From positions 238,975 to 302,974 of the forward strand of contig NZ_FNGY01000010.1 of the NCBI RefSeq assembly GCF_900103665.1: a stretch of DNA of 64,000 nt, written 5' to 3'. The notes beneath the pieces were generated by a model, which made no database searches, had not been told where the DNA came from, and saw only the letters and a program-made list of their open reading frames with translations. This document shows positions 16,472-25,097 of this stretch, piece by piece (within the stretch, counting starts at the first letter, position 1; each line of letters starts with the position of its first letter). Origin of the DNA: Pedobacter steynii. GTDB taxonomy: Bacteria; Bacteroidota; Bacteroidia; Sphingobacteriales; Sphingobacteriaceae. Both the position numbers and the translations under genes were made by a program.

Positions 16472-18280
16472 CTATGTACCAATAATATCTCCACGAAGTT
16501 TCCTAAAACGCTTACGTGCTTCAGTTGTATACATGCTGCCGGGATAATCATTGATCAGCTTCTGGTACAATACTTTTGCCTGCTCATTGTCTTTTAGATT
16601 GGTCTCATAAAGTCCTGCAAGCGTAAACAAAGCATCATCGGCCCATATGCTTGTATGTTGTTTCTCCGTTAGCTCCTTCAAAACAATGATCGCCTGACTG
16701 ATTTCATTATTTTTGATTAAAATTTTTGATTTTGCCATTAGGATATCATCGAGCAAACTATTGTTCGGGAAAGCGATCGGGATGCTATCGAGCTTTACCA
16801 TTGCTTTCGCCGGAAAATTTCTGAACTGAAGCATTTCTGCATCAGCATACATTTTTAACGCACTGCTGTCTGTAGCCGATTGAAGGTTGTCAGAAATCAG
16901 AAGACTGAGGTTCAGGGCATCATTTGCAATCAGTTGTGAAGTTGATGCCTTCAGGATGTCTGCCTGTGATTTCGCATAGGTAAAATTCCCCTGATAAAAG
17001 GAAAGCCTTGCCGACCGGTATCTGGCCTCGTTTCCGATAGCCTGATTTTCAAATTGTTTCGCTACTTGTTCATAGAGCAGAATGGCTTCCCAGGGTTGTT
17101 GTGTTAAAATGTAAATATCCCCAAGATCAAGCTTTAGTTGTCCGGTTTCTGCGTTGGGAAGACCAGGGATTTTAAGCGCCTCTTCCAATCCTTTTTCGGC
17201 TTTTTCAAGGTCATTCAGATAATAAGCCTGAAGGTTTACCCATTTTTTTAATGCGAAAACTGTTTGTGGCGTTTTGCCATATTCATCCAGGATGGATTGG
17301 TAAGCTGCCGCCAGTTCAGTAATGGCATTTTTTTCAAATTTTCCGGTAATTACCAATTGGTATTTAGCGTTGACGAGCTCCACCTTTGCCGGTAGATAAT
17401 ACTCATTTTCTTTTCCTTTTAATAACAGATACTCATAAGCTTTGATGGCTACCGGGTAGGCCTGGTTGCTCAGAAAAGTATTGGCAGCCTGATATAGGAT
17501 TCCACCATCATCCTTAATCCGTTTGTCCTGTGCAATCAGTTGCCTCAATGCCATTTCATACTCCTGCTGTTGCAGGTATTGCCAGATTAATAATTTGGTG
17601 TAGATCTCAGTTTGTGGCTCCTTTTGAATCTTTTTTAGCAATGCAGACTGTAAAAGCTGGTAATCGGAATTGTCTTCAAAGACCGTAGACAATACACTTT
17701 CTGCCTGGGGAAGTAGTTGAGGCATTTCAGGAAGTGCATTCAGGTATTCCTGAATCAGCATGTTTTTGTCCTTTTTATAGCGGTAAATACTTAGCAATTC
17801 AAAAGTGAAAGGCTTATTGTCGTTCATGAGCTTTCGCCCCTGTAAAAAAGTGGTGATGGCCAGGTCATACGCCTGGAAATTATAGAAGTTATTGGCCAAC
17901 TCGCGGATCTTATACTCTTCCGCAGGAAGGTTGTTAATGGCTTGAAGGTATTGTTTGTTCGCTTCGTCTATCTGTCCTTTTTCCTGATAAAAACGGCCAA
18001 GGGCGATGCTATACGTTGGTTTCTTCGGGTTCTGTCTGATCAGTTTTTTTACCAGTTTCTCTGCTTCCTCAAATTTTTTAATCTTTAATAGCGAAGTGAA
18101 ATATAATTCAAAGTAAGTGTCGCTGTTTGTTTTATTAAAGAGCTTTTCCAATAATATGGACGCTTCCTGAAACTGCCCCTGTTGATAATATTGATAAGCA
18201 AGTGCATCATCCACACTCTCCTGAGCAGAAGAATACAAAGCAGAGAGGCAAAAAGAAATGATTAAAACTAATTTTTTCAT
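16472..18280 (-). CDS. Secreted tetratricopeptide-repeat protein
   Basis: A 602-residue protein with a signal peptide (MKKLVLIISFCLSALYSSAQ) followed almost entirely by TPR-type helical pairs: AYQYYQQGQFQEASILLEKL near residue 30, then ALGRFYQEKGQIDEANKQYL near 95, and further units with ETGQLKLDLGDIYILTQQPW and AKVLYQKLINDYPGSMYTTE at the C-terminus. TPR arrays bind other proteins. The last units resemble the outer-membrane assembly or gliding-type TPR lipoproteins in spacing, but no specific partner can be named. There is no lipobox, so it is probably periplasmic. It is the first gene of a minus-strand unit leading to DUF4286 and rfbC. Confidence 0.85.
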   Translation of the reverse strand: MKKLVLIISFCLSALYSSAQESVDDALAYQYYQQGQFQEASILLEKLFNKTNSDTYFELYFTSLLKIKKFEEAEKLVKKLIRQNPKKPTYSIALGRFYQEKGQIDEANKQYLQAINNLPAEEYKIRELANNFYNFQAYDLAITTFLQGRKLMNDNKPFTFELLSIYRYKKDKNMLIQEYLNALPEMPQLLPQAESVLSTVFEDNSDYQLLQSALLKKIQKEPQTEIYTKLLIWQYLQQQEYEMALRQLIAQDKRIKDDGGILYQAANTFLSNQAYPVAIKAYEYLLLKGKENEYYLPAKVELVNAKYQLVITGKFEKNAITELAAAYQSILDEYGKTPQTVFALKKWVNLQAYYLNDLEKAEKGLEEALKIPGLPNAETGQLKLDLGDIYILTQQPWEAILLYEQVAKQFENQAIGNEARYRSARLSFYQGNFTYAKSQADILKASTSQLIANDALNLSLLISDNLQSATDSSALKMYADAEMLQFRNFPAKAMVKLDSIPIAFPNNSLLDDILMAKSKILIKNNEISQAIIVLKELTEKQHTSIWADDALFTLAGLYETNLKDNEQAKVLYQKLINDYPGSMYTTEARKRFRKLRGDIIGT

Positions 18281-18603
18281 TACAGTACAATTGTTTTTCA
18301 GCGGTTATGAAGCTATCTTAAGCATGTTCATTACTTTTTGTAGGCGGTATACTTATGATGGTTTCATTGGGTTAAAGTGTGCAGGGACCTAAAATTAACG
18401 ATTTAAAGGTTAATTTATGTGTTAAGTGCACAAGATTAATACATGCCGGTATTTTAAATGTTACTCATTTATATTCCCATACCACAAAAAAGTAATTATA
18501 TTCAACATCATACGCCAGAGGTAAGGAGTATAAAAGTAACAATATTGGTGTATAGCCTTTTTAGAAAGGTAGCGTTGTGTAGCTTTGTAGGCTATTAAAT
18601 AAT
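18281..18603. other. Divergent intergenic region between TPR gene and S9-like gene
   Basis: 323 AT-rich bases with no supported gene. It must hold promoters for both directions. TAGCTTTG (18580-18587) on the plus strand matches the -7 consensus 16 nt before the ATG at 18604, but the -33 region has only a T-run. No clear minus-strand promoter or RNA structure was found. Confidence 0.5.
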
Positions 18604-20499
18604 ATGATTGTATATAAAAGATACTTTTTCCTGTTTTTAATATCTCTTGCTTTTGCCTGTCAGCAGAAGGAGGGGGAAGCACGTCTTATTCCTCTCGATG
18701 ATTTTTTTAAATCTCAGGATAAGATTTACTATCGTGTGTCTCCTGATGGATTGAATATCTCTTACCTTAAACTGGAAGACTCAGGCCTGAATCTTTATAT
18801 TGAAGATATTGCTACCGGAAAGGCGAGGAAAATTACCCATCTGAAAGACAAAAATGTTATTTTTTATTTCTGGGTAAGCAACAACGACCTGATCTATTAT
18901 AAAGAGATCGATGCGGCAAAACGTCGTTCAGATATTTTTATCATCAATAAAGAAGGGATCAATGAAAGGCAATTGAGCAGGAATGAGCAAGGGAAAATGA
19001 GGGTTTTAGAAGATCAATTGATTGATGATAAGTTCTTGTTGGTTTCTTCCAATAAAAGAGATTCTACTGTTTTTGATGTTTACCGACTAAATGTAAGAAA
19101 TGGTGCCATGGAGATGGCGGCTAAAAACCCCGGGAATATTACGGATTGGAAAACGGATTCAGAAGGAAAACTAAGGCTGGCGGTAAGTACAGATGGTGCG
19201 ACGACCACAATGTTATACCGGGCGCAGGAAGGACAAGTGTTCAAGCCCATCATGACCAATAATTTCATCACTACCTTTAAACCTGTCGCCTTTAAGCATG
19301 ACCGTCCTAATATTATTTATGCCATTTCCAGTGTAAACAGAGATAAAAGCGCATTGGTCGAAGTAGATTGTAACACGGGGAAAGAGTTGAAAGTGCTTTT
19401 CGGAAATGATACCCTAAATATTACGGAAGCTCAGTATTCGAGAAAAAAGCAAAAGATGTCTTTTCTGACCTACGAAACCTGGAAGAAAGAAAAACATTAC
19501 CTGGACGATTCTATAAAGATTATATATGATGACCTGGACCGTCTGCTGCCTAAAACGGAGACGCAAATTCTGTCCCGTGATAAGGCAGAAAATGTATTTG
19601 TCATCAGGACCTTTACCGACAGAAACCCAGGTTCCTATTATCTTTATTTTGCTGACAAAAGAAAACTCCGGAAATTAAGTGATTTTAATTCCGCAATTCG
19701 GGAAGGGGAGATGAGTGAAATGAAAGCGGTTAGCTTTCAGTCGAAAGACGGCACTAAAATTAACGGCTATCTCACACTTCCTTTACATTTTAAAGCAGTT
19801 AACCTGCCGGTTGTTGTACTGCCGCATGACGGTCCTGTAAGCCGGGATTTATGGGGATATAATGCAGAGGTTCAGTTTTTGGCCAATAGGGGATATGCTG
19901 TATTTCAGATTAACTATCGTGGCTCTTCAGGATATGGCAAGACTTTTATGTCTGCCGGATTTAAAGAATGGGGAGGGAAGATCCAGGATGATATCAATGA
20001 TGGAGTAAGCTGGCTCATTGAAAAAAAGATTGCGGATCCGAAAAGAATAGGAATCTATGGAACGGGATTTGGCGGCAATGTTGCTTTGAACAGCTCTTAT
20101 CTGAGCCCTGGAATTTATGCTTGTGCTGCCTCTAACTCTGGTGTAATTAACTTATTTGCTTATTTAAAATCTATTCCGCCTTATTTTAAAACCAGTCTTC
20201 AGCTATATTATGGTATTGTCGGAAATCCACTAACGGATGCGGACCAGATGCGGAAATCTTCGCCGTTATTCCAGACCGATAGAATCAATATTCCCGTATT
20301 CATTTGTCAGAATGTAAAGGATCAAAATACCAATGCAGGCGAATCCTTGCAATTTGTGAAAAACCTTAAAAAGAGAAATGTGAACGTAACCTATCTGGAA
20401 AATGAAGGCATCGTATTCCCTGCTAAAAATCAGGAAAGCAGGCATCAGTTCTATACTACTCTGGAACAATTTCTAGAGACTAATCTTAAAAACAGGTAA
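18604..20499 (+). CDS. S9 prolyl-oligopeptidase-like lipoprotein, catalytic Ser and His missing
   Basis: A 631-residue protein with a lipobox (ISLAFAC, Cys19). Residues about 40-380 form a WD/beta-propeller-like region with Asp-Gly repeats, and about 385-625 an alpha/beta-hydrolase of the S9 family (LPVVVLPHDGP, INYRGSSGYG, FKEWGGKIQDDINDGVSWL). The nucleophile motif, normally GxSxGG, reads GTGFGG with Gly488 in place of Ser. The acid region keeps KDQNTN, but the EGHGF motif reads EGIVF (Ile603 in place of His). It is therefore likely a pseudopeptidase anchored in a membrane. The histidine kinase gene begins 11 nt downstream, so a sensory or ligand-binding role is a reasonable inference. Confidence 0.87.
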   Translation: MIVYKRYFFLFLISLAFACQQKEGEARLIPLDDFFKSQDKIYYRVSPDGLNISYLKLEDSGLNLYIEDIATGKARKITHLKDKNVIFYFWVSNNDLIYYKEIDAAKRRSDIFIINKEGINERQLSRNEQGKMRVLEDQLIDDKFLLVSSNKRDSTVFDVYRLNVRNGAMEMAAKNPGNITDWKTDSEGKLRLAVSTDGATTTMLYRAQEGQVFKPIMTNNFITTFKPVAFKHDRPNIIYAISSVNRDKSALVEVDCNTGKELKVLFGNDTLNITEAQYSRKKQKMSFLTYETWKKEKHYLDDSIKIIYDDLDRLLPKTETQILSRDKAENVFVIRTFTDRNPGSYYLYFADKRKLRKLSDFNSAIREGEMSEMKAVSFQSKDGTKINGYLTLPLHFKAVNLPVVVLPHDGPVSRDLWGYNAEVQFLANRGYAVFQINYRGSSGYGKTFMSAGFKEWGGKIQDDINDGVSWLIEKKIADPKRIGIYGTGFGGNVALNSSYLSPGIYACAASNSGVINLFAYLKSIPPYFKTSLQLYYGIVGNPLTDADQMRKSSPLFQTDRINIPVFICQNVKDQNTNAGESLQFVKNLKKRNVNVTYLENEGIVFPAKNQESRHQFYTTLEQFLETNLKNR

Positions 20500-20510
20500 A
20501 TTCGGATCTC

Positions 20511-22178
20511 ATGATCTCAGAGAAAAAAACAGGCTATCGTAAGAATTTTTCCTTAATCCTTACTTTCATCGTATTGATGTCTGTATTGTTTTGTCTGTCT
20601 TTATATCTGGCCTATAATTTTAGCAAGAAATTCATTGAAAACGAATTTGTATCAGAGAAGGTCAACGTGCTGGAGCAAAGCATTAAACCATATAATGATT
20701 TCTTTCAAAAGAAACTACCCGAGGTGTCTTATTATAACGGATATCTGGATTCTGCCACGGCTTCCAGCTTTGTGGATACGGTATTACTGGAATATCCTTT
20801 TGTTTCCAAAGTTGTGTTTTATGATTCTGAGGTAAAGAATACACCTGTAAGCGATGGATTAAATACCGGGAAATTTTCTTTTGGGCCGAAAAATATCTAT
20901 CAGTTTGGAAGTTTGATCCCACAGGATTCCGTGCTGTTGTTTTCCAGAGAGAATACCAGGAATTTTATTGTAGGAGATGATTTTAACGGATTGGCGTTGA
21001 AACTGGCTTCTTATATTGAAAGTCTGGACACCACCAAGGTGCCTGATCAGGATGAGCTGTTCAGCAATTTCAGTAATGTCCGCTCCAATAAGATCACCTA
21101 TCTCAATATTCCGCGGATGGAGGAACTTAAGGCCTATAAAAGAATGTTAAGGAATGTACTGGATCCGCAGCCTGTTTACCAGCAGGACATGATGTGTTTC
21201 CACCTGGACCCCTATAAGATTAAGATCATTAATTCCCGGCCCCTCCTGTATCAGTTTATCAAGATACAGCCTCTGACTTATGATCCTTTAGATACTTCTC
21301 AAGCCTATCTGAGCACAGAGATTACTCTTCCAGGGCCTTTTTCTGATTATAAACTTTATTTTATCTCTTCAAAATCATTTGTAGATAAGGAAATCCTCAG
21401 TTATTTTTTACCCATTGCATTAGCGATTCTTGTGTTTTACGGGATTGTAGTGCTGGTTGCATTTCTGATTTACAGGAACCTGAATATCAATCAACGGATG
21501 TTTAAATTGCAATATGATTTTGTGAATAACCTGACGCATGAGTTTAAGACCCCCGTCAGTGTCATCAAGATCGCTGGAAATAACATAAAAAGCGCTACAG
21601 TTCTTACCGATAGGGAGCTGAAACTATATGGAAAGATACTGGATGAAGAGGCGGATAAGCTAAATGGGCTAATGAATAAATTGCTGGCGTTCACTCAGAT
21701 TGAAAATAAAGCCATTCAATTAAACAGAGACGAGATCTACATAGAAGATTTTATCGAGAGCACCGTGGAATCCCATTGCCTGAAGCATCCTGACTTTGAT
21801 TTCACCTATGAGGTGAGTGGTTTCAATACTTTTGTGACCGATCCTGTTCTCCTGGGTAGCCTCTTTGACAACCTGGCCGAGAATGCTTATAAATATTCAC
21901 CACCGGAAAGAAAAAAGTTACACATCAGTGCCCGCTTAATCAAAGGCCGGGTGGTGTTCCGGTTTACGGATCATGGGATCGGAATCCCATCCTCCGAAAT
22001 TAATAATATCTTTAAAAAGTTTTTCCGCATCCAGAATCAATACAACCAGAATGGAAGCGTTGGGCTTGGCTTGGCTTTCTGTAAGGAACTCGTTAACTTT
22101 ATGAAGGGCGAGATTACTGTGAAGAGCAGGGTGAATAAAGGAACAGAATTTAAAATTGTACTACCATATAATGATTAG
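20511..22178 (+). CDS. Sensor histidine kinase
   Basis: A 555-residue membrane kinase. A first membrane helix (about 13-35) and a second (about 297-322) enclose a periplasmic sensor region of about 260 residues that I do not recognise. The cytoplasmic part has a HisKA domain with the phospho-acceptor His343 in LTHEFKTPV, and a HATPase domain with an N box (NLAENAYKYS), G1 (DHGIGI) and G2 (GLGLAF). It autophosphorylates and passes phosphate to the regulator encoded 5 nt downstream. The S9-like lipoprotein gene directly upstream may supply the ligand-sensing partner. Confidence 0.95.
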   Translation: MISEKKTGYRKNFSLILTFIVLMSVLFCLSLYLAYNFSKKFIENEFVSEKVNVLEQSIKPYNDFFQKKLPEVSYYNGYLDSATASSFVDTVLLEYPFVSKVVFYDSEVKNTPVSDGLNTGKFSFGPKNIYQFGSLIPQDSVLLFSRENTRNFIVGDDFNGLALKLASYIESLDTTKVPDQDELFSNFSNVRSNKITYLNIPRMEELKAYKRMLRNVLDPQPVYQQDMMCFHLDPYKIKIINSRPLLYQFIKIQPLTYDPLDTSQAYLSTEITLPGPFSDYKLYFISSKSFVDKEILSYFLPIALAILVFYGIVVLVAFLIYRNLNINQRMFKLQYDFVNNLTHEFKTPVSVIKIAGNNIKSATVLTDRELKLYGKILDEEADKLNGLMNKLLAFTQIENKAIQLNRDEIYIEDFIESTVESHCLKHPDFDFTYEVSGFNTFVTDPVLLGSLFDNLAENAYKYSPPERKKLHISARLIKGRVVFRFTDHGIGIPSSEINNIFKKFFRIQNQYNQNGSVGLGLAFCKELVNFMKGEITVKSRVNKGTEFKIVLPYND

Positions 22179-22183
22179 AAAGT

Positions 22184-22873
22184 ATGTCTAAGGAAATTAA
22201 AATATTAATAGTTGAAGACGATGAGAACTTAAGGTTTCTAGTAGTACATCGCTTAAAAGCAGAAGGATACGAGATCATTGAAGCCGGAGACGGAGATGCT
22301 GCGGAAAAATTGATCCTTAGTGAAAAACCGGATATCGTATTGCTGGATTGGATGCTGCCTGGTAAACAAGGTTCAGAAGTTTGCGAAGAAGTAAGAAAAC
22401 AGGGCTTTGAAAATCTGATTATCATGATGACTGCAAAAGCGCAGGATATCGATAAGATTGATGCTTATAACTTTGGGGTTTCCGACTATGTGACCAAACC
22501 CTTCAATATGGATGTATTGGTGGCGATGCTCGAGAATAAAGTGAAATTCCTGTTAAACAACGATCGTTCAGAGATTCATCGTTTTGGCAATATGGAACAC
22601 CATCCTAATATCCATACCTTATTCAGGAATGAAAAGAAAATTGAACTGACCATTCTGGAAAACAGAATCTTGCTTTATTTTCTCAGGAACCCTAATAAAG
22701 TGATCAACAGGGATGCGTTGATGCTGGAAGTGTGGGGATATAACTCAGATGTAAATACCAGAACGCTGGACATGCACATCGTACGCCTGCGTAAAAAGAT
22801 AGAACTTAATCCGGATAATCCTCAGCTATTGCAAACGGTTAGAGGGGTTGGATATCGCTTTAATCCTGCTTAA
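22184..22873 (+). CDS. OmpR-family response regulator
   Basis: A 229-residue regulator. The receiver domain (1-120) has the acidic pair EDD at 11-13, phospho-acceptor Asp55 (LLDWMLPG), the conserved Thr in MMTAKAQD and the Lys in VTKPFNMD. The winged-helix DNA-binding domain (about 130-228) ends in RTLDMHIVRLRKKIE and TVRGVGYRF. It is the cognate partner of the kinase before it. Target genes are unknown. Its stop overlaps the convergent UbiA-like gene by 4 bp. Confidence 0.95.
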   Translation: MSKEIKILIVEDDENLRFLVVHRLKAEGYEIIEAGDGDAAEKLILSEKPDIVLLDWMLPGKQGSEVCEEVRKQGFENLIIMMTAKAQDIDKIDAYNFGVSDYVTKPFNMDVLVAMLENKVKFLLNNDRSEIHRFGNMEHHPNIHTLFRNEKKIELTILENRILLYFLRNPNKVINRDALMLEVWGYNSDVNTRTLDMHIVRLRKKIELNPDNPQLLQTVRGVGYRFNPA

Positions 22874-23751
22874 AACCTAATGCTTGCTAATAACAGGAGC
22901 AGGTATTGTAAAATCATTATGCCATCTAAGAAGAAGAAATAGTAATATTCATTCTTTCGGATATCGGACTTAAATATGAGCCATCCTGTCAGCAGGATGG
23001 TGATGGTTAGAGCAATGACATCCAGATTGACCGCTTGACTGAACAATAGCAATAGAACGAGGTAGCCTAAAAGTAGAAACTGACAGAAAATATAGGCCTT
23101 CTTTTCGCCGAACATTACCGGGATCATTTTCAGCTCATACAACTTGTCCTGAAAGAGGTCCCGGATATCAAAAGGAATCGTGATTGCCGCAATGAATAAA
23201 AAACGTTTGCCTACAAGCAGTAAAGTCTCGCCTGTAGAGATATTGATTGGGTAACTGTGTTCTACCTCCACTATAGGTAATAAAACGCAGCTGATGGCCC
23301 ATACAATCGCAACCAGGAAAAGTTTGATGCCCGGTATATTCCTTAATCCGATCTTTTCATGGTTTAAGGTCAGAAAGGGGATGCTGTAGCTAACCGCCAT
23401 TGCCCCCGTAAAGAGCATCAACAGCTTCCCTTCTATGCTCAGATATAGCAAGCCCAGTGGAATCAGGCAGAGTGCGGAGATCAGCGTGATGGAAATGATC
23501 AGCCGGTGATGCGAAAAAATCCAACGCACCCTGACGTAAGGAGAGTTGCCAGGATCTTTAGGATGAGACATCAGCATACTGAAATTATAGATGGCTAATG
23601 TTCCAAAAAATAAGACCGCAAGAATGTTCTTGTTCGGCGGCACCTGTAATAAATGGTAGGTCAGAAGCCCCTGAGCAACGGCACCGATCGCAATGAATAA
23701 ATTGCTGAATAGTAGAAAATCAAGGCTGGAAAATAGTATTCTTTTTACCAT
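22870..23751 (-). CDS. UbiA-like prenyltransferase-family membrane protein
   Basis: A 293-residue protein with eight or nine hydrophobic segments. The stretch DIRDLFQDKLYELKMIPVMFG (residues 195 on) resembles the second aspartate motif of UbiA-type prenyltransferases (Asp195, Asp198, Asp202). The first motif, normally NxxxDxxxD after the second helix, is not seen: that region reads GTLAIYNFSMLMSHPKD. It may be a diverged, perhaps non-prenyl-transferring member. It lies 17 nt after the metallophosphoesterase gene, in the same minus-strand unit, and its end overlaps the response-regulator gene by 4 bp. Confidence 0.7.
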   Translation of the reverse strand: MVKRILFSSLDFLLFSNLFIAIGAVAQGLLTYHLLQVPPNKNILAVLFFGTLAIYNFSMLMSHPKDPGNSPYVRVRWIFSHHRLIISITLISALCLIPLGLLYLSIEGKLLMLFTGAMAVSYSIPFLTLNHEKIGLRNIPGIKLFLVAIVWAISCVLLPIVEVEHSYPINISTGETLLLVGKRFLFIAAITIPFDIRDLFQDKLYELKMIPVMFGEKKAYIFCQFLLLGYLVLLLLFSQAVNLDVIALTITILLTGWLIFKSDIRKNEYYYFFFLDGIMILQYLLLLLASIRF

Positions 23752-23768
23752 GTCCGGGGAAAGATTAG

Positions 23769-25046
23769 CTAAGCGCGTTTCAATTCAAATATCGTTATTT
23801 CAGGTAAAATTCCAACTCTTCCCGGATAGCCGAGAAATCCATAGCCAACATTTACATAAAGTTGCTGATTTTTTTCCTGATATAAGCCTGCCCATTCTTT
23901 ATAAATGTACTGTACCGGGCTCCATTGAAAATCTTCGGTTCTTACGCCGAACTGCATTCCATGGGTATGTCCGCTAAACATCGCGTCTATCTGTGAATAT
24001 TTAGGCAGCACCTCTGCCCTCCAGTGGGATGGATCGTGAGAAAGTAATAATTTTACAGGAAGGTCGTCTGTATCTTTGGTGGCCAGGTCCATTCTTCCAT
24101 ATTTTGGAAAACGTCCCGTTCCCCAGTTTTCAATACCCAGGATTCCGATCTCCTCTCCATTTATTTTTAATCTGCGGTGTTCGTTCATCAGGAGATCCCA
24201 GCCCATTAACTGATGCGTTTTGATGACATCCTGCAGATTCTTAGCCTTTGCAGCAGATGGGCCTTTGCCGAAGTGATACTCTCCATAATCATGATTTCCA
24301 AGAACAGAGTAAACGCCTAACGGGGCCTTTACTTTGCTGAAAATATCCTGATAGTCCCGCATTTCAGTAGCCATGTCGTTCACAATATCTCCGGTAAAGA
24401 AGATCAGGTCCGGTTTTTCGGCAAGCAACATTTCTACGCCACCGAGAACGGCTCTGGGATTATAGAAGCTTCCCGAATGGATATCTGAGATCTGACCCAG
24501 CTTCATCCCTTCAAAGGATGCAGGCAGATTGGGTAGGATTAGAGTCCGGCGTTTTACTTTATAATCGTATGCTCCTTTGGCAATGCCCCAGGTTAAAGAC
24601 GTCAGGGGAATGGCAGCAGTAATCAGTCCCGCTTTAACCAGGAATGAGGAACGGCTGATCGGCTCGCCCGGTAAGGGCTGAGTAATGGTTTCCGGCATAG
24701 TTGGGTCAGCCAATGGACCGGATGAGGGTTTTACTGATCTGGAAAGTTTAATGATGAACCTTCTCAGATCGTCGACTATCAGGAAAGGAAGCATGACCAG
24801 TTTACAGGCAACCGTTAAAAAGTAAGCCACCAGGATTACTGATTTCATACTTAGGAACAGATTGGCATAGAAAGAGGTGAACACACCGATCACCAGCAAA
24901 GTCGTATATCCCCACCAGATGACGGTAAATAACTTTCTTGTTTGCGGTTTCCAGTTTTTGAATACACTCAGAATGGCACGATAGCAATAATAGTCGAATG
25001 CCAACAGTAAAACAGATAAAAATATAAAGACGGGTAATCGGCCCAT
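23769..25046 (-). CDS. Membrane-anchored calcineurin-like metallophosphoesterase (YkuE/YaeI-like)
   Basis: A 425-residue protein with three to four N-terminal membrane helices (1-130) and a calcineurin-like phosphoesterase domain (about 180-420). Metal-binding motifs are in order: QISDIHSG, FFTGDIVND, VLGNHDYGEYH, LSHDPSHW and FSGHTHGMQFG. The family includes enzymes such as YaeI/LpxG and YkuE acting at the membrane on phosphate esters, possibly of lipid precursors. The exact substrate is not known. It follows the MoxR-like gene by 51 nt. Confidence 0.9.
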   Translation of the reverse strand: MGRLPVFIFLSVLLLAFDYYCYRAILSVFKNWKPQTRKLFTVIWWGYTTLLVIGVFTSFYANLFLSMKSVILVAYFLTVACKLVMLPFLIVDDLRRFIIKLSRSVKPSSGPLADPTMPETITQPLPGEPISRSSFLVKAGLITAAIPLTSLTWGIAKGAYDYKVKRRTLILPNLPASFEGMKLGQISDIHSGSFYNPRAVLGGVEMLLAEKPDLIFFTGDIVNDMATEMRDYQDIFSKVKAPLGVYSVLGNHDYGEYHFGKGPSAAKAKNLQDVIKTHQLMGWDLLMNEHRRLKINGEEIGILGIENWGTGRFPKYGRMDLATKDTDDLPVKLLLSHDPSHWRAEVLPKYSQIDAMFSGHTHGMQFGVRTEDFQWSPVQYIYKEWAGLYQEKNQQLYVNVGYGFLGYPGRVGILPEITIFELKRA

Positions 25047-25097
25047 TCGCAGGTTTTAAAGGTTATTATTAATTATATTTTTGAGGTCTCAGATTTT

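Noticed and set aside
18580..18587. TAGCTTTG before the S9-like gene as a full promoter
   Set aside because: The -7 match is good, but the -33 region has only T residues at 19 nt and the next TTG is 32 nt away.
23201..23210. AAACGTTTGC inside the UbiA-like gene, and CAAACGTTT at 39794-39802 inside the beta-galactosidase gene
   Set aside because: Both are in coding sequence and lack the extended palindrome; an 8-bp core is expected about once by chance in this window.
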